Positions 43,656 to 53,596 of a stretch of 64,000 nucleotides of DNA are shown piece by piece; position 1 is the first letter of the stretch, and each line of letters opens with the position of its first letter. The translations under genes were made by a program, and so were the position numbers. Under the pieces are notes generated by a model, which worked only from the letters and a program-made list of their open reading frames with translations, made no database searches and was not told the origin of the DNA. Source of the DNA: Blastococcus sp. CT_GayMR19 (lineage in GTDB: Bacteria; Actinomycetota; Actinomycetes; Mycobacteriales; Geodermatophilaceae); contig NZ_SPQL01000002.1 in NCBI RefSeq assembly GCF_004570385.1, positions 372,001-436,000 on the forward strand, written 5' to 3'.

Positions 43656-44147
43656 TCAGCTGACCATCTCGCAGGCGTCGCGGTTGAAATCCACTTCGCT
43701 GACGACAACGTTGACGTCCCCGGAGGCGTCATTGTCGCCGGCCCAGTAGACGACCCGGCCCGGCTCGACGGTCGCAAGTTCCGCCAGGGTGAAGGTGACG
43801 GAGTTCGCGGACCAGGAGTTGTCGCTGGTCCACCCGTAGAGCGTGTAGTCGATACCAGGCTGCAACTCACCGAGAGGCGGTGCTGCCTCCCAGTCGGATG
43901 GCGGATCAGCCAGCGACCACTTGGCGAACTGCGTTACCGGATCCGAAGCCGTCCAAGAGCCCAAGTCGTCGTTCTCGTCGTGGTAAATCGTCGCCCCGTG
44001 GATGCTGTCGTGGCAGACACGCAGATACCCGACGAGCCGACCCAGCTTGTCAACGCCTACTCCTGCGACGGCTGCGCCGGGTACTGAGCAGGCAGAGGTC
44101 AGCATTGGCGCGATAAGCGTCGCGACGATCAGTAGCAGTCGGCGCAC
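43656..44147 (-). CDS. lipoprotein, unknown function
   Basis: A 163-residue exported protein. MRRLLLIVATLIAPMLTSAC is a textbook signal with lipobox LTSAC. The mature part is beta-rich, acidic and aromatic (YGWTSDNSWSANSVTFTLAEL, RVVYWAGDNDASGDVNV), with two more cysteines. I recognise no family. Being surface-located cargo of a mobile element, it could act in exclusion or attachment; that is speculation. Confidence 0.65.
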   Translation of the reverse strand: MRRLLLIVATLIAPMLTSACSVPGAAVAGVGVDKLGRLVGYLRVCHDSIHGATIYHDENDDLGSWTASDPVTQFAKWSLADPPSDWEAAPPLGELQPGIDYTLYGWTSDNSWSANSVTFTLAELATVEPGRVVYWAGDNDASGDVNVVVSEVDFNRDACEMVS

Positions 44148-44256
44148 GCGCGGAGCCTATGGGTTGCGTGGCGTCACCTACTGGACCTTGATCGGACTGT
44201 TGCGCAGCAAACACAACATGCCTAGACAGGTCGGGTTCCTGGGCTATGCCGGCCCT

Positions 44257-44285
44257 GTGTCCCAGAGCGGCCCACCTAGGGACAC
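44257..44285 (+). repeat. element-specific hairpin repeat, copy 3
   Basis: GTGTCCCAGAGCGGCCCACC then TAGGGACAC. The outer GTGTCCC/GGGACAC arms pair perfectly around a 15-base loop. Confidence 0.65.
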
Positions 44286-44341
44286 CTGTTGACGCCGGAC
44301 CGGCCCTCCACCCCGGCGGACCGTGAGATGGTCAGCGAGCC

Positions 44342-44623
44342 ATGCTGACGCCAGAATCGCGCGAGCTGCTTCGGTCCGTCTACGAGGACCTGTCGCAGCC
44401 GGATCCATACCCGGAAACCGCCAGCGACGCAGACCAAGATGCCTGGATGGACCGAAAGGAGGCGGAGTCGGCACTCGCCGGCCTGATCAGCACTGCACTT
44501 GCGCCCGGCCGTGTGGACAAACAGGCTCTGAACGAGACGCGTGCCCTCGTGGAGAAGGGTGGCACTGGCGCCGACGCTGCGCGGGTAGCCGCGGCGCTCC
44601 GCGTCCTGGCTCAAGCGACTTAG
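44342..44623 (+). CDS. hypothetical helical protein (93 aa)
   Basis: Acidic, all-helical small protein (LTPESRELLRSVYEDLSQPDPY and an Ala-rich C-terminal helix DAARVAAALRVLAQAT). Not recognised. The ATG at 44342 lacks a strong ribosome site. A hairpin repeat copy stands on each side of it (44257 and 44652). Confidence 0.5.
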   Translation: MLTPESRELLRSVYEDLSQPDPYPETASDADQDAWMDRKEAESALAGLISTALAPGRVDKQALNETRALVEKGGTGADAARVAAALRVLAQAT

Positions 44624-44651
44624 GCAGCCGGGTGTCTCTAGGGCGACTGCG

Positions 44652-44680
44652 CTGTCTCTGAGCGGCCCACGTAGGGACAG
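44652..44680 (+). repeat. element-specific hairpin repeat, copy 4
   Basis: CTGTCTCTGAGCGGCCCACG then TAGGGACAG; CTGTCTC/GGGACAG pair with one G-T. Confidence 0.6.
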
Positions 44681-44699
44681 CTGCGCGTGAAGCGGGGGC

Positions 44700-45089
44700 G
44701 TGTCCAAGGTCGTCAAAGGCAGGGCGTGCGATCTTGAGGTCATGTGGCGAGGGGACGATGGACGGTTTCACACGGTCGCTCTGCCTGATCCCGGCGAGGT
44801 GTTCACAGAGCCAGCCTTGGCGGCCATCGAGCAGGTGCTAGCTCAAGCGAAGTCGGAGGACATCGCCGAGCTGGTGGAGCGCCGTGAGCTGGCCGTTGTT
44901 GAGTACTGGGACGACCAACCGGTCGATGGAGAAGCCGAAGCGCCGTTCGTTGACTCGACCCCGCCCATCGGCTTGTTCGATCGCGTCGTCGGGAGTCTCT
45001 CGGAGCTTGAGGCCGCCCTGGCTGAAGTCGACCCCCGCTGGGGACTGGACGTCGTTACAGCTCTTGACGACCTCGTAGAAGCAGACTGA
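44700..45089 (+). CDS. hypothetical acidic protein (129 aa)
   Basis: A soluble, acidic protein (pI low) beginning at GTG 44700; KGRACDLEVMWRGDDGRFHTVALPDPG suggests a small beta-sheet domain, followed by helices EPALAAIEQVLAQAKSED and ELEAALAEVDP. No family recognised. It follows the 93-residue gene on the same strand with one hairpin repeat between them. Confidence 0.5.
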   Translation: MSKVVKGRACDLEVMWRGDDGRFHTVALPDPGEVFTEPALAAIEQVLAQAKSEDIAELVERRELAVVEYWDDQPVDGEAEAPFVDSTPPIGLFDRVVGSLSELEAALAEVDPRWGLDVVTALDDLVEAD

Positions 45090-45160
45090 GCGGGAACTCC
45101 GCCCTGTCCCTGAAGTCCCGTTGGCCCCTGTTGGGGAGCGCCGTTCCGGGCTGAAAATGG

Positions 45161-45333
45161 TGTGCGGCCGCCCGTTGACGTCGTAGTCGCCTGGTCGTTC
45201 GAGGCCGTTCTGAAGTCGGGCGCCGGGAGCTGTGCTGTGGGCCGTTTCGTGTGCTTCGAGCACGAGGATTAGATTCGCCGATCCCTGCAGCTCCTACGGG
45301 TGACCGCCTCCAGATCAGCTCGGAGGAGGCGAG
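45161..45333 (+). ncRNA. candidate bridge-RNA region of the IS110 element
   Basis: In the IS110 group the non-coding left end upstream of the transposase encodes the bridge RNA that pairs with donor and target DNA. This 173-base stretch is non-coding, in the right place and GC-rich with several short inverted repeats (for example GAGCTGTGCTG/CAGCTC-like pairs). The loops cannot be assigned by eye. Confidence 0.35.
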
Positions 45334-46587
45334 ATGCAGGTCGAGACCGACGAGCCCGAGATCATCGAACGGGTCGCCGCGCTGGATGTGAGCAAGGCCG
45401 AGGTGGTGTGCTGCGCCCGGGTGCCCGGCCCCGGCCGGCAGCGGATGCAGGAGGTCCGCACCGTCTCCACGATGACGGCGGCGCTGCTGGGTCTGGGTGA
45501 CTGGTTGGCCGGCCTCGGAGTGACCCGGGTGGTGATGGAGGCGACCAGCGACTACTGGCGCGCGCCGTTCTATCTACTGGAGGACCGCTTCGAGACGTGG
45601 CTGGTCAACGCCCACGACGTCAAGCACCTGCCCGGCCGGCCCAAGACCGACCGGCTGGACGCGGTGTGGCTGTGCAAGGTGGCCGAGCGGCAGATGCTGC
45701 GGCCCAGCTTCGTGCCCCCGCCGGCAATCCGGCAGCTGCGCGATCTGACCCGCTACCGGGTGGACCTGCTGGCCGTGCGCACCGCGGAGAAGCAGCGGGT
45801 GGAGAAGCTGCTCGAGGACGCGCTAATCAAACTCTCGGTCGTGGTCAGCGACCCGTTCGGGATCTCCGGGCGGGCCATGATGGCCGCGCTGATCGCCGGC
45901 GAGCGTGACCCGGCCGTGCTCGCCGAGATGGCCCGCGGCAGCATGCGCTCCAAAACCGCCCGGCTCACCGAATCGCTGACCGGGCGGTTCACCGAGCATC
46001 ACGCCTTTCTGCTGACCCAGATGCTGCAGCGGGTGGACGCGGCCACCGCCGACATCGCCACCGTGCAGGCCCGGATCGAGGCCCGGATCGGCGAGCTGGG
46101 GCCGGCGGTCGCCCGCCTCGACGCCATTCCCGGGATCGGGCCGGTCGCCGCGCAGATGATCCTCGCCGAGATCGGCACCGACATGGGCCGGTTTCCCACG
46201 CCGGGGCACCTGACCTCGTGGGCGCGTTTCGCGCCCGGAGTAAGTGAGTCCGCCGGCCGTCCGACGGGCAACTCCGGCACCGGAAAGGGCAACCGCTACC
46301 TGGCCCGGGTGGTCGGCGAAGCCGCGGTCAGCGCCGCCCGCACCGACACCTTCCTCGGCGAGCGATATCGACGGATCGCCCGACGACGCGGCAAGAAGCG
46401 AGCGATCGTCGCGGTCGGCCGCTCCATTCTGGTCATCGTCTGGGCGCTGCTCTCCGACGACGAGGCCCAGTTCGTCGACCTCGGCCCAGACTTCTACACC
46501 GCCCGCACCAACCCCGAGCGCAAGGTGCGCCAGCACATCCGTGAGCTTCAGGCCTTGGGCTACGCGGTGACGCTCAACCCCGCCTGA
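45334..46587 (+). CDS. IS110-family transposase (DEDD recombinase)
   Basis: A 417-residue transposase. The N-terminal RuvC-like DEDD domain shows ALDVSKAEVV (Asp), VVMEATSDYW (Glu) and KTDRLDAVWL (two Asp); the C-terminal Tnp_20-type domain has IPGIGPVAAQMILAEIG and the Ser-containing GVSESAGRPTGNSGTGKG segment. GAGGAGGCGAG precedes ATG 45334. Full length and apparently intact. Inserted inside the integrative element. Confidence 0.92.
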   Translation: MQVETDEPEIIERVAALDVSKAEVVCCARVPGPGRQRMQEVRTVSTMTAALLGLGDWLAGLGVTRVVMEATSDYWRAPFYLLEDRFETWLVNAHDVKHLPGRPKTDRLDAVWLCKVAERQMLRPSFVPPPAIRQLRDLTRYRVDLLAVRTAEKQRVEKLLEDALIKLSVVVSDPFGISGRAMMAALIAGERDPAVLAEMARGSMRSKTARLTESLTGRFTEHHAFLLTQMLQRVDAATADIATVQARIEARIGELGPAVARLDAIPGIGPVAAQMILAEIGTDMGRFPTPGHLTSWARFAPGVSESAGRPTGNSGTGKGNRYLARVVGEAAVSAARTDTFLGERYRRIARRRGKKRAIVAVGRSILVIVWALLSDDEAQFVDLGPDFYTARTNPERKVRQHIRELQALGYAVTLNPA

Positions 46588-46824
46588 TTAACCTCGGCAG
46601 AACTCCCCCCGCTCTGCTGGGAGGCCGCCCCCTGCCCTGGTCACGTTCATTTTCGGATTAGCCGCCTTCAGAGACACCGCGCCCACCACGCCCCACTCGC
46701 CGTCACGCCTGATTCGCGGTGTCTCATCACGCAGGAACGGGCCGCCTCCCGACACTGGAGAACTGCAAGATCACGAGGCCACACAGACCCGTGAATAACG
46801 GTGTTGCAGGCGCGCGTCAGCGCG

Positions 46825-46843
46825 GGACGGGCGAAGCCCGTCC
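46825..46843 (-). terminator. hairpin after the second IS110 transposase
   Basis: GGACGGGC-GAA-GCCCGTCC, an 8-base perfect stem with a 3-base loop, 21 bases past the stop of the minus-strand transposase. Confidence 0.6.
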
Positions 46844-46863
46844 TCCAGTTCTTCTGCAGTTGG

Positions 46864-48096
46864 TCAGGCGACCGGGTCGAGGACCACGGTGTGGCCGAGG
46901 CGCTCCAGCTCGGCGATCAGTCGACGGGCATGGCCCTCGTCGTTGCGGCGGGCCAGCCATTCCGGGCCGAGGTCGCGGTAGGGCTCGTCACGGGTCAGCA
47001 TCCAGTAGGCCGAGACCAGGATCGAATGGCCGACCGCCACCTGGGCCCGGGCCATGCCCCGGCGGCTAGTCAGCCTCGCGTGCTGGGCGGCGAGGTAGTT
47101 CGCGCCCTTCATCCGCCCCACCGAGCCGGCGGCCTCAACCAGCATCGCGGCCAGCCACTTGTTGCCGTGTGGCGGCCGCACCGGATAGCGCTTGCCGGCC
47201 GACTCCCGGGTGCCGGGCGAGACCCCCGCCCACGAGGCCAGATGGTCCGGAGTCGGGAAGCGGGACATGTCCCCGCCGGTCTCGGCGATGATCACCTGGG
47301 CGACCTTCTCCCCCACCCCCGGGATGGTCTGCAGCAGCTCGAGCTGGTGCGCGAATGGCGCGAACGCCTGGGCGAGGACGACATTCAGCTCGGCCAGCGC
47401 CGCCTCGACCGAGGAGATGCGGGACAGCATGCTGCGCGCCAGCTGGGCGTGCCCGGCGTCGAAGTGACCGGTCAACGCCTCGGTCAGGGCCGGGATCTTG
47501 CGGCGCATCTTGCCCTTGGCCAGCTCCGCCAGCACCCGCGGATCGTCCTCCCCACTGATGAGCGCAGCGAGCATGGCCCGGGCGGAGACGCTGGTCAGGC
47601 TCGCCGCGACGGAGGAGACCTTGATCGAGGCGTCCTCCAGCATCAGCTCCAGCCGGGTGATCTCCCGCGTCCGGTCGGCCATCAACTGCACCCGGTAGCG
47701 GGTCAGCATCCGCAGCCGCCGGATGTCCGGCGGCGGCACGAACGACGGTCGCAGCAGCCCGCACTCCAGCAGCTGGGCGATCCACTCGGAGTCCTTGACG
47801 TCGGTCTTGCGCCGCGAGATCGCCTTAATGTGCGCGGCGTTGATCAGCCAGACCTCCAGGACCTCCTCGAGGCAGTAGAACGCGCCCTTCCAGTAGGTCG
47901 AGGTCGACTCCATCGCCGCGTTCGTCACCCCCGACTCCAGCAGCCAGTCCCGCATCACCTGAAGTGAGCGGGTCATCGTCGAGAACGTCCGCGTCTGCGT
48001 CCGCCGCCCACCGCCCGGCGCGGGTGTGCGCACACAGACCGTCAGCGTCTTCTTGCCGATGTCCAGCCCGGCGACGCGTTCGTACAGAACTTCCAT
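46864..48096 (-). CDS. second IS110-family transposase
   Basis: A 410-residue DEDD transposase only distantly like its neighbour: GLDIGKKTLTV, AAMESTSTYW, KTDVKDSEWI carry the acidic residues, and TIPGVGEKVAQVIIAETG and GVSPGTRESAGKR the C-terminal domain. Intact frame; GGAGGAGGGATCGG precedes ATG 48096. It faces the first IS110 element tail to tail. Element ends were not found. Confidence 0.92.
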   Translation of the reverse strand: MEVLYERVAGLDIGKKTLTVCVRTPAPGGGRRTQTRTFSTMTRSLQVMRDWLLESGVTNAAMESTSTYWKGAFYCLEEVLEVWLINAAHIKAISRRKTDVKDSEWIAQLLECGLLRPSFVPPPDIRRLRMLTRYRVQLMADRTREITRLELMLEDASIKVSSVAASLTSVSARAMLAALISGEDDPRVLAELAKGKMRRKIPALTEALTGHFDAGHAQLARSMLSRISSVEAALAELNVVLAQAFAPFAHQLELLQTIPGVGEKVAQVIIAETGGDMSRFPTPDHLASWAGVSPGTRESAGKRYPVRPPHGNKWLAAMLVEAAGSVGRMKGANYLAAQHARLTSRRGMARAQVAVGHSILVSAYWMLTRDEPYRDLGPEWLARRNDEGHARRLIAELERLGHTVVLDPVA

Positions 48097-48385
48097 CTCC
48101 GATCCCTCCTCCGGTCGACGACCTGCAGGGCGTCGTCCGGAGGGTCCTCAACCCAAGGACACAGACCCGCGCGCTCACGGCAGCAATCAGAGGCACCCGA
48201 GGACCCCGCGCCATACACCTAGGCGGGCTCTCCCGCACCAGTGTGTGCCGACGTCGCCGGACGACAGGACCATTCTCATCGCCAGAGACTGCGATCAAGA
48301 TCGCAAAGGGATACACCTCTTGCATCTCGGGGTCGGACAATTCGTGGTGGCGAGTAACTGGAGGCTTGTCAGCACCCTCAGCGAC
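48097..48385 (-). other. 289-base non-coding leader of the second IS110 element
   Basis: No gene. As the region upstream of an IS110 transposase it is the expected place for that element's bridge RNA and left end. It includes TGCGAT-CAAG-ATCGCA (48287-48302) and GC-rich paired stretches near 48110-48145. Confidence 0.35.
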
Positions 48386-48925
48386 ATGGGCAGCAAGGGG
48401 ACGGCGGACTACCGAAGGCGGCGCGTGGAGGCCGAGCGCCGACGTCGAGTGAAGGCTGACCGGACGGCGTTCGAGCCCACGCTTTCAACGGCCGTCGATA
48501 GCGAAGGGCGCTCACCGGAACGACGAGCCGCCGCGGCCACCGACTGCGCTTGGTGCGGCGGGCCGATCACCCGACGCAGCCGTGGCCCGATCCCGAAATG
48601 GTGTTCGGCCACCTGCCGGCACCGCGCGTGGGAGCAGACCAGGGCCGCAGCGTCGGGCCGGTCCGCCGTGGAGGTAGTCGAGCGGCGCGTCAAGGTTGCC
48701 GTCCCTGTCTCACCGGCACGCCGCGACTGGCCGGGCCTGCTCGAGGAGCTCGCTCGCCAGATCGAGGACGGCCGGGTCTACAACCGCGACCTATTGGACC
48801 TGTCCGATGCCCTCAGCACCGTCCTCGAGGCATACCGCCGCCACCCATATGTGCGCAGTGGATCTGTCGACCACCAGCGCCAGGCGCAGGCGCGACAGCG
48901 AGCCCGTCGCAACCGAAACGGCTGA
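48386..48925 (+). CDS. zinc-ribbon-like hypothetical protein of the integration module
   Basis: A 179-residue, strongly basic protein. N-terminal 35 residues are Arg/Lys-rich; residues about 52-80 have CAWCGGPITRRSRGPIPKWC followed by SATCRHRAWEQ, a four-cysteine finger common in actinobacterial element-borne proteins; the C-terminal half is helical (LLEELARQIEDGRVYNRDLL). Likely DNA-binding. It sits upstream of the excisionase and integrase genes and may control them, by position only. Confidence 0.65.
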   Translation: MGSKGTADYRRRRVEAERRRRVKADRTAFEPTLSTAVDSEGRSPERRAAAATDCAWCGGPITRRSRGPIPKWCSATCRHRAWEQTRAAASGRSAVEVVERRVKVAVPVSPARRDWPGLLEELARQIEDGRVYNRDLLDLSDALSTVLEAYRRHPYVRSGSVDHQRQAQARQRARRNRNG

Positions 48926-49067
48926 GCGACGACCGCGCTCCTGGGACTGCAGGACAACTGGAGAAGCGCCCGCACGCTGACTGATGCGTGAGGTGGTCGA
49001 CCGGTGCTGACAGCAGTTGCGGCCACTCCGCCAGCCACCAGCCAACATCCAGCCCCCGGAGAGCCGC

Positions 49068-49277
49068 GTGACTCACATCAACCCGTCGACCAGCACAACC
49101 GACCTCATGACCCTCGCCGAGACCGCCGCCTATCTACGGACACCCGTCGCCACACTCCGGTACTGGAGACATCTCGGCGAAGGACCGGCCGGCTTCCGCC
49201 TCGGACGCCGAGTCGTGTACCGACGCGAAGACGTCGACCGGTGGATCGGTGAACGCCAACGGTCTGACGCGTCCTGA
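49068..49277 (+). CDS. excisionase-like helix-turn-helix protein
   Basis: A 69-residue MerR-like/excisionase DNA-binding protein: LMTLAETAAYLRTPVATLRY then WRHLGEGPAGFRLGRRVVYRREDVDRWI, the typical winged-helix excisionase layout. GTG 49068 follows GGAGAG. It lies 69 bases upstream of the integrase, the normal order for actinobacterial integrative elements, and should direct excision. Confidence 0.87.
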   Translation: MTHINPSTSTTDLMTLAETAAYLRTPVATLRYWRHLGEGPAGFRLGRRVVYRREDVDRWIGERQRSDAS

Positions 49278-49346
49278 GGGGTCGGGGCCTCGGTCTACGT
49301 TGGCCAGGCATCTGCACGTCACAGCGCGATTGACCTGGAGGTCACC

Positions 49347-50465
49347 GTGGCGAGCATTCAGGACCGGTGGCGACGCAAGGACCCGATCACGGGCCGGCTG
49401 GTGCCAACAGCCCAGGACGGGCAAGGCCTGCGCTACCGACCTCAGTTCCGCGATCCGTCGGGACGTCAGGTGGCGAAGTCCTTTGCCCTGAAGCGGGACG
49501 CCCAGCGCTGGCTCGACGACCAGACGGCGCACGTCACGCGGGGCACCTACGTCGACCCGGGCGCAGGACGCATCACCTTCCGCGAGTTCTACGTCGACTG
49601 GTCCAGCCGGCAGGTGTGGGCGCCCGGGACGGTTCTGGCGATGAAGCTGGCCGCCGGTTCGGTGCCGTTCGCGGACGTTCCGCTGCGCTCACTGCGCCGC
49701 TCGCACATCGAGGGCTGGATCAAGGGCATGGTCAACCGCGGACTCGCCCCCGGCACTGTCCACACCCGGACCAACAACGTGCGCGCTGTCCTGCGCGGCG
49801 CCGTCGCGGACCGGCTCATCTCCAGCGACCCGAGCATCGGGGTCACACTCCCCCGGCGCCGGCGCGCGCAAGCAGCGATGACGCTGCCTACTGCAGCGCA
49901 GGTCGGGGCCGTTCTGACGGCGGCCGACGAACGCTTCCGACCGTTCGTCGCGCTGTGTGCGTTCGCCGGCCTCCGGCTCGGCGAGGCCGCCGGCCTTCGG
50001 GTCGAGGACATCGACTTCCTCCGTCGCACTCTCACCGTTACCCGGCAGGTCCAGCGGGCCGGACGAGGTCAGGTCGAGATCCGAGCCCCCAAGTACGGCA
50101 GCGAGCGGGTCGTCTTCCTGGCGCCAGGGCTCGTCGACATGCTTGCCGCGCACATCGCTGCTCACCGACTGGAGAACGACTGGATCTTCACCGGAGAAGG
50201 CGACCAGCCACCGCACCAGAACACCGTCGGCCACCGCTGGCGCACCGCCACGGCGGCTGCCGGGGTCCCCGGTCTGCGGATGCACGACCTCCGGCACTTC
50301 TACGCCTCGGGCCTGATCGCTTCCGGATGCGACGTCGTCACCGTGCAGCGCGCCCTCGGGCACGCCTCGGCCACCACGACTCTCTCGACCTACTCACACC
50401 TGTGGCCGACCGCCGAGGACCGCACGCGGGCGGCCGCTCAGGCCTTGCTCGCAGAATCCTGTTGA
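49347..50465 (+). CDS. int: tyrosine-type site-specific integrase
   Basis: A 372-residue integrase. Residues about 1-60 contain an AP2-like arm-binding domain, 75-165 the SAM-like core-binding domain, and 175-365 the catalytic domain with AGLRLGEAAGL (Arg I), MHDLRHFYASG (His-x-x-Arg II), LGHASATTTLSTYSHLW (His III and the nucleophile Tyr). All catalytic residues are present. GGAGG precedes GTG 49347. It ends 60 bases from attR, and its stop overlaps an arm-type repeat. Confidence 0.95.
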   Translation: MASIQDRWRRKDPITGRLVPTAQDGQGLRYRPQFRDPSGRQVAKSFALKRDAQRWLDDQTAHVTRGTYVDPGAGRITFREFYVDWSSRQVWAPGTVLAMKLAAGSVPFADVPLRSLRRSHIEGWIKGMVNRGLAPGTVHTRTNNVRAVLRGAVADRLISSDPSIGVTLPRRRRAQAAMTLPTAAQVGAVLTAADERFRPFVALCAFAGLRLGEAAGLRVEDIDFLRRTLTVTRQVQRAGRGQVEIRAPKYGSERVVFLAPGLVDMLAAHIAAHRLENDWIFTGEGDQPPHQNTVGHRWRTATAAAGVPGLRMHDLRHFYASGLIASGCDVVTVQRALGHASATTTLSTYSHLWPTAEDRTRAAAQALLAESC

Positions 50466-50479
50466 CTGGGTGTTGACTG
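50460..50479 (+). repeat. right arm-type repeat of the integrative element
   Basis: TGTTGACTGGGTGTTGACTG, overlapping the stop of the integrase gene and 46 bases from attR. Partner of the left copy at 39574. Confidence 0.7.
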
Positions 50480-50520
50480 GAGACATAATGCAGGCCGCTG
50501 ACCTGCGCAAACAGGGCCGC

Positions 50521-51594
<1,074 letters not shown>

Positions 51595-51719
51595 GGGTAC
51601 TCAGGCTACGTGGGCGGTGACGCCCGCCTTGGCGCGACGGACAGCAGCAGTGTGCGCTGGTCGGCACGAATCTGGCGCAGGACTGCCGATCGGCGCACAC
51701 CCTCGCGCGAGACGGTGAG

Positions 51720-52358
51720 CTACGTGCCGGGGTTCGGCAGCAGTCCGCGCTCGACGGCGACCATCACGGCTCGGGTCCGGTCATCGACGCCGAGCTTGGC
51801 GAAGACCCGCAGCAGGTGGGTCTTCACCGTCGCCTCCCCGATGAACAGCTCCCGGCCGATCTCGGCGTTGGTCAGCCCCCGCGCCACTCCCGCGAGCACC
51901 TCCAGCTCCCGCGGCGTGGGCGCCTCGATCGCCGGCGCCCGCATCCGGGACACCAGCCGTGCCGCCACCGGAGGCGCCAGCACCGTCTCCCCGCGCGCCG
52001 CCGCGCGCACCGCGTCGGCGAGCTGGGGCAGCGGGGTGTCCTTCAGCAGGTAGCCGGTCGCACCCGCCTCCACCGCCCGCACGATGTCGGCATCGGTGTC
52101 GTAGGTCGTCAGCACCAGCACCCGGACGGCGGGGTGCGCCGCCGCGATCCGCTCGGTCGCCGCGACGCCGTCCATGCGCGGCATCCGCAGATCCATGAGG
52201 ACGACGTCCGGCGCGTGCTCGGCCACCGCCGCGAGCGCCTCGAGCCCGTCGGCGGCCTCCGCCACGACGTCGATGTCGGGCTGCGCGGCCAGCCACCCGA
52301 CGACCCCGCCCCGCACCACCGGATGGTCGTCCACCACCAGCACCCGCACGCTGCTCAC
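51720..52358 (-). CDS. NarL/LuxR-type response regulator
   Basis: A 212-residue two-component regulator. Receiver residues: VVDDHP, phospho-acceptor Asp in VVLMDLRMPRMDG, Thr in VLVLTTYDTD and Lys in YLLKDTP. The C-terminal LuxR helix-turn-helix (TPRELEVLAGVARGLTNAEI) covers residues about 145-200. GTG 52358 overlaps the kinase stop by four bases. It is the last gene of the ABC-kinase-regulator chain and probably controls that operon. Confidence 0.93.
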   Translation of the reverse strand: MSSVRVLVVDDHPVVRGGVVGWLAAQPDIDVVAEAADGLEALAAVAEHAPDVVLMDLRMPRMDGVAATERIAAAHPAVRVLVLTTYDTDADIVRAVEAGATGYLLKDTPLPQLADAVRAAARGETVLAPPVAARLVSRMRAPAIEAPTPRELEVLAGVARGLTNAEIGRELFIGEATVKTHLLRVFAKLGVDDRTRAVMVAVERGLLPNPGT

Positions 52359-53596
52359 CGCGCCGGCACCCGCACGGTCACCCGCGTGCCCTGACCCGGG
52401 GCGGAGACGACGTCCAGCGCCCCGCCCACCTCCTCGGCCCGGTCCCGCAGGCCCGCCAGCCCGACGCCGGGCGCGCCGGCCGGGTCGAAGCCGATCCCGT
52501 CGTCCTCCACGTGCACCGACACCTGTGCCGACTCCCCCGCCCCCACCCGGCTGACCCGCAGCACCACCGCGGTCGCCGACGCGTGCCGGCGCACGTTGGT
52601 CAGGGCTTCCTGCGCCCCGCGCAGCAGCACGACCTCCTCGCTGCGGCTCAGGTCGACGCCGTCCCCGAGCGCCGCCGTGTCCAGCCGTGTATCCAGGCCG
52701 GTCTCCCGTCCGAACCGCTCGACCAACCGGCCCAGGGCCTCCACGAGGGTGGACGAGTCGAGTGCGACCGGCGAGAACGCGGCCACCATCGCGCGGGCCT
52801 CCGCCAGGTTCTCCCGCGCGACCTCCTCGATCAGCGCGAGTCGCTCCGCCGCGGCCTCCGCGCCGGCCGGCAGGCCGGCCGCCGCCGTCTGCGCCAGGAC
52901 GACGATGCTCGTGTAGCCCTGCGCGAGGGTGTCGTGCACCTCGCGGGCGAGCCGCTCCCGCTCCGCGACGATGCCCTGCGCGTGGTGTGCGGCGGCGAGC
53001 TCGGCCCGGGTCCTCTCCAGCTCCTGGATCAGCTCCGCCCGCTGATGACTCTGCTCGAGCACCCGGAACACCCAGATGCCCATCGCGATGCTGAAGGTGA
53101 GCCCGACGAGGGTTCCCCCCGGCCCGGACAGCGGCTCCTCCCCCTGGGTCCAGTCGATCACCGGCCCGAGCGTGCTGGCGAGCGCCAGCGCCACCGTCCA
53201 GAGCACCCCCCGCCGCAGGGACTCGGCCAGGAACCAGACGTGCGTGTAGCCCAGGAAGAGCAGGAACAGCAGCGACGGCTCCTCCCAGGCGAGCACGCCG
53301 AACACGAGGACCAGGACGACCAGGTAGGCGTTCGCCCGCCGGCCGTCCCGGCTGCTGAGAGCCGGGGCACCGAGGAGGAGATAGGCCAGCGCGAGCACGC
53401 CTGACGCCGTCAGGAGGAGCGCCCGGGAGCCGTCGACCGGGGCGAGCACGATGGTCGCCACCGCGATGCCCATGAGCACGACGAAGACGACGTGCAGTCC
53501 GACGACGGTGACGCGCCAGCCGCGCGCGGACAGCGGCCGACCGCCGCCGACGTCCTCGCACGAGGGGTCGACGGCGGCGGCAGGGGTCACGGTCAC
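52355..53596 (-). CDS. DesK/LiaS-type sensor histidine kinase
   Basis: A 413-residue membrane kinase. About six hydrophobic helices fill residues 30-185; a dimerisation helix with LAREVHDTLAQGYTSIV holds the phospho-accepting His (HisKA_3 type), and an ATPase domain ends with VHVEDDGIGFDPAG and GVGLAGLRDRAEEVGG. GTG 53596 overlaps the permease stop (GTGA). Signal unknown; kinases of this type often sense membrane state or cell-envelope drugs. Confidence 0.92.
   Translation of the reverse strand: MTVTPAAAVDPSCEDVGGGRPLSARGWRVTVVGLHVVFVVLMGIAVATIVLAPVDGSRALLLTASGVLALAYLLLGAPALSSRDGRRANAYLVVLVLVFGVLAWEEPSLLFLLFLGYTHVWFLAESLRRGVLWTVALALASTLGPVIDWTQGEEPLSGPGGTLVGLTFSIAMGIWVFRVLEQSHQRAELIQELERTRAELAAAHHAQGIVAERERLAREVHDTLAQGYTSIVVLAQTAAAGLPAGAEAAAERLALIEEVARENLAEARAMVAAFSPVALDSSTLVEALGRLVERFGRETGLDTRLDTAALGDGVDLSRSEEVVLLRGAQEALTNVRRHASATAVVLRVSRVGAGESAQVSVHVEDDGIGFDPAGAPGVGLAGLRDRAEEVGGALDVVSAPGQGTRVTVRVPAR

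Larger units (their letters stand above)
45151..46656 (+). mobile_element. IS110-family insertion sequence (boundaries tentative)
   Basis: Boundaries are set by a weak terminal match: CTGAAAATGG at 45151 against CATTTTCGG ending at 46656. The layout, about 180 non-coding bases, one transposase gene and a short right tail, fits IS110, which lacks long inverted repeats. Size about 1.5 kb. Confidence 0.55.

Noticed and set aside
45105-45140. Possible fifth copy of the element hairpin repeat (CTGTCCCTGA...)
   Set aside because: Only the first ten bases match; the conserved GCGGCCCAC core is missing.
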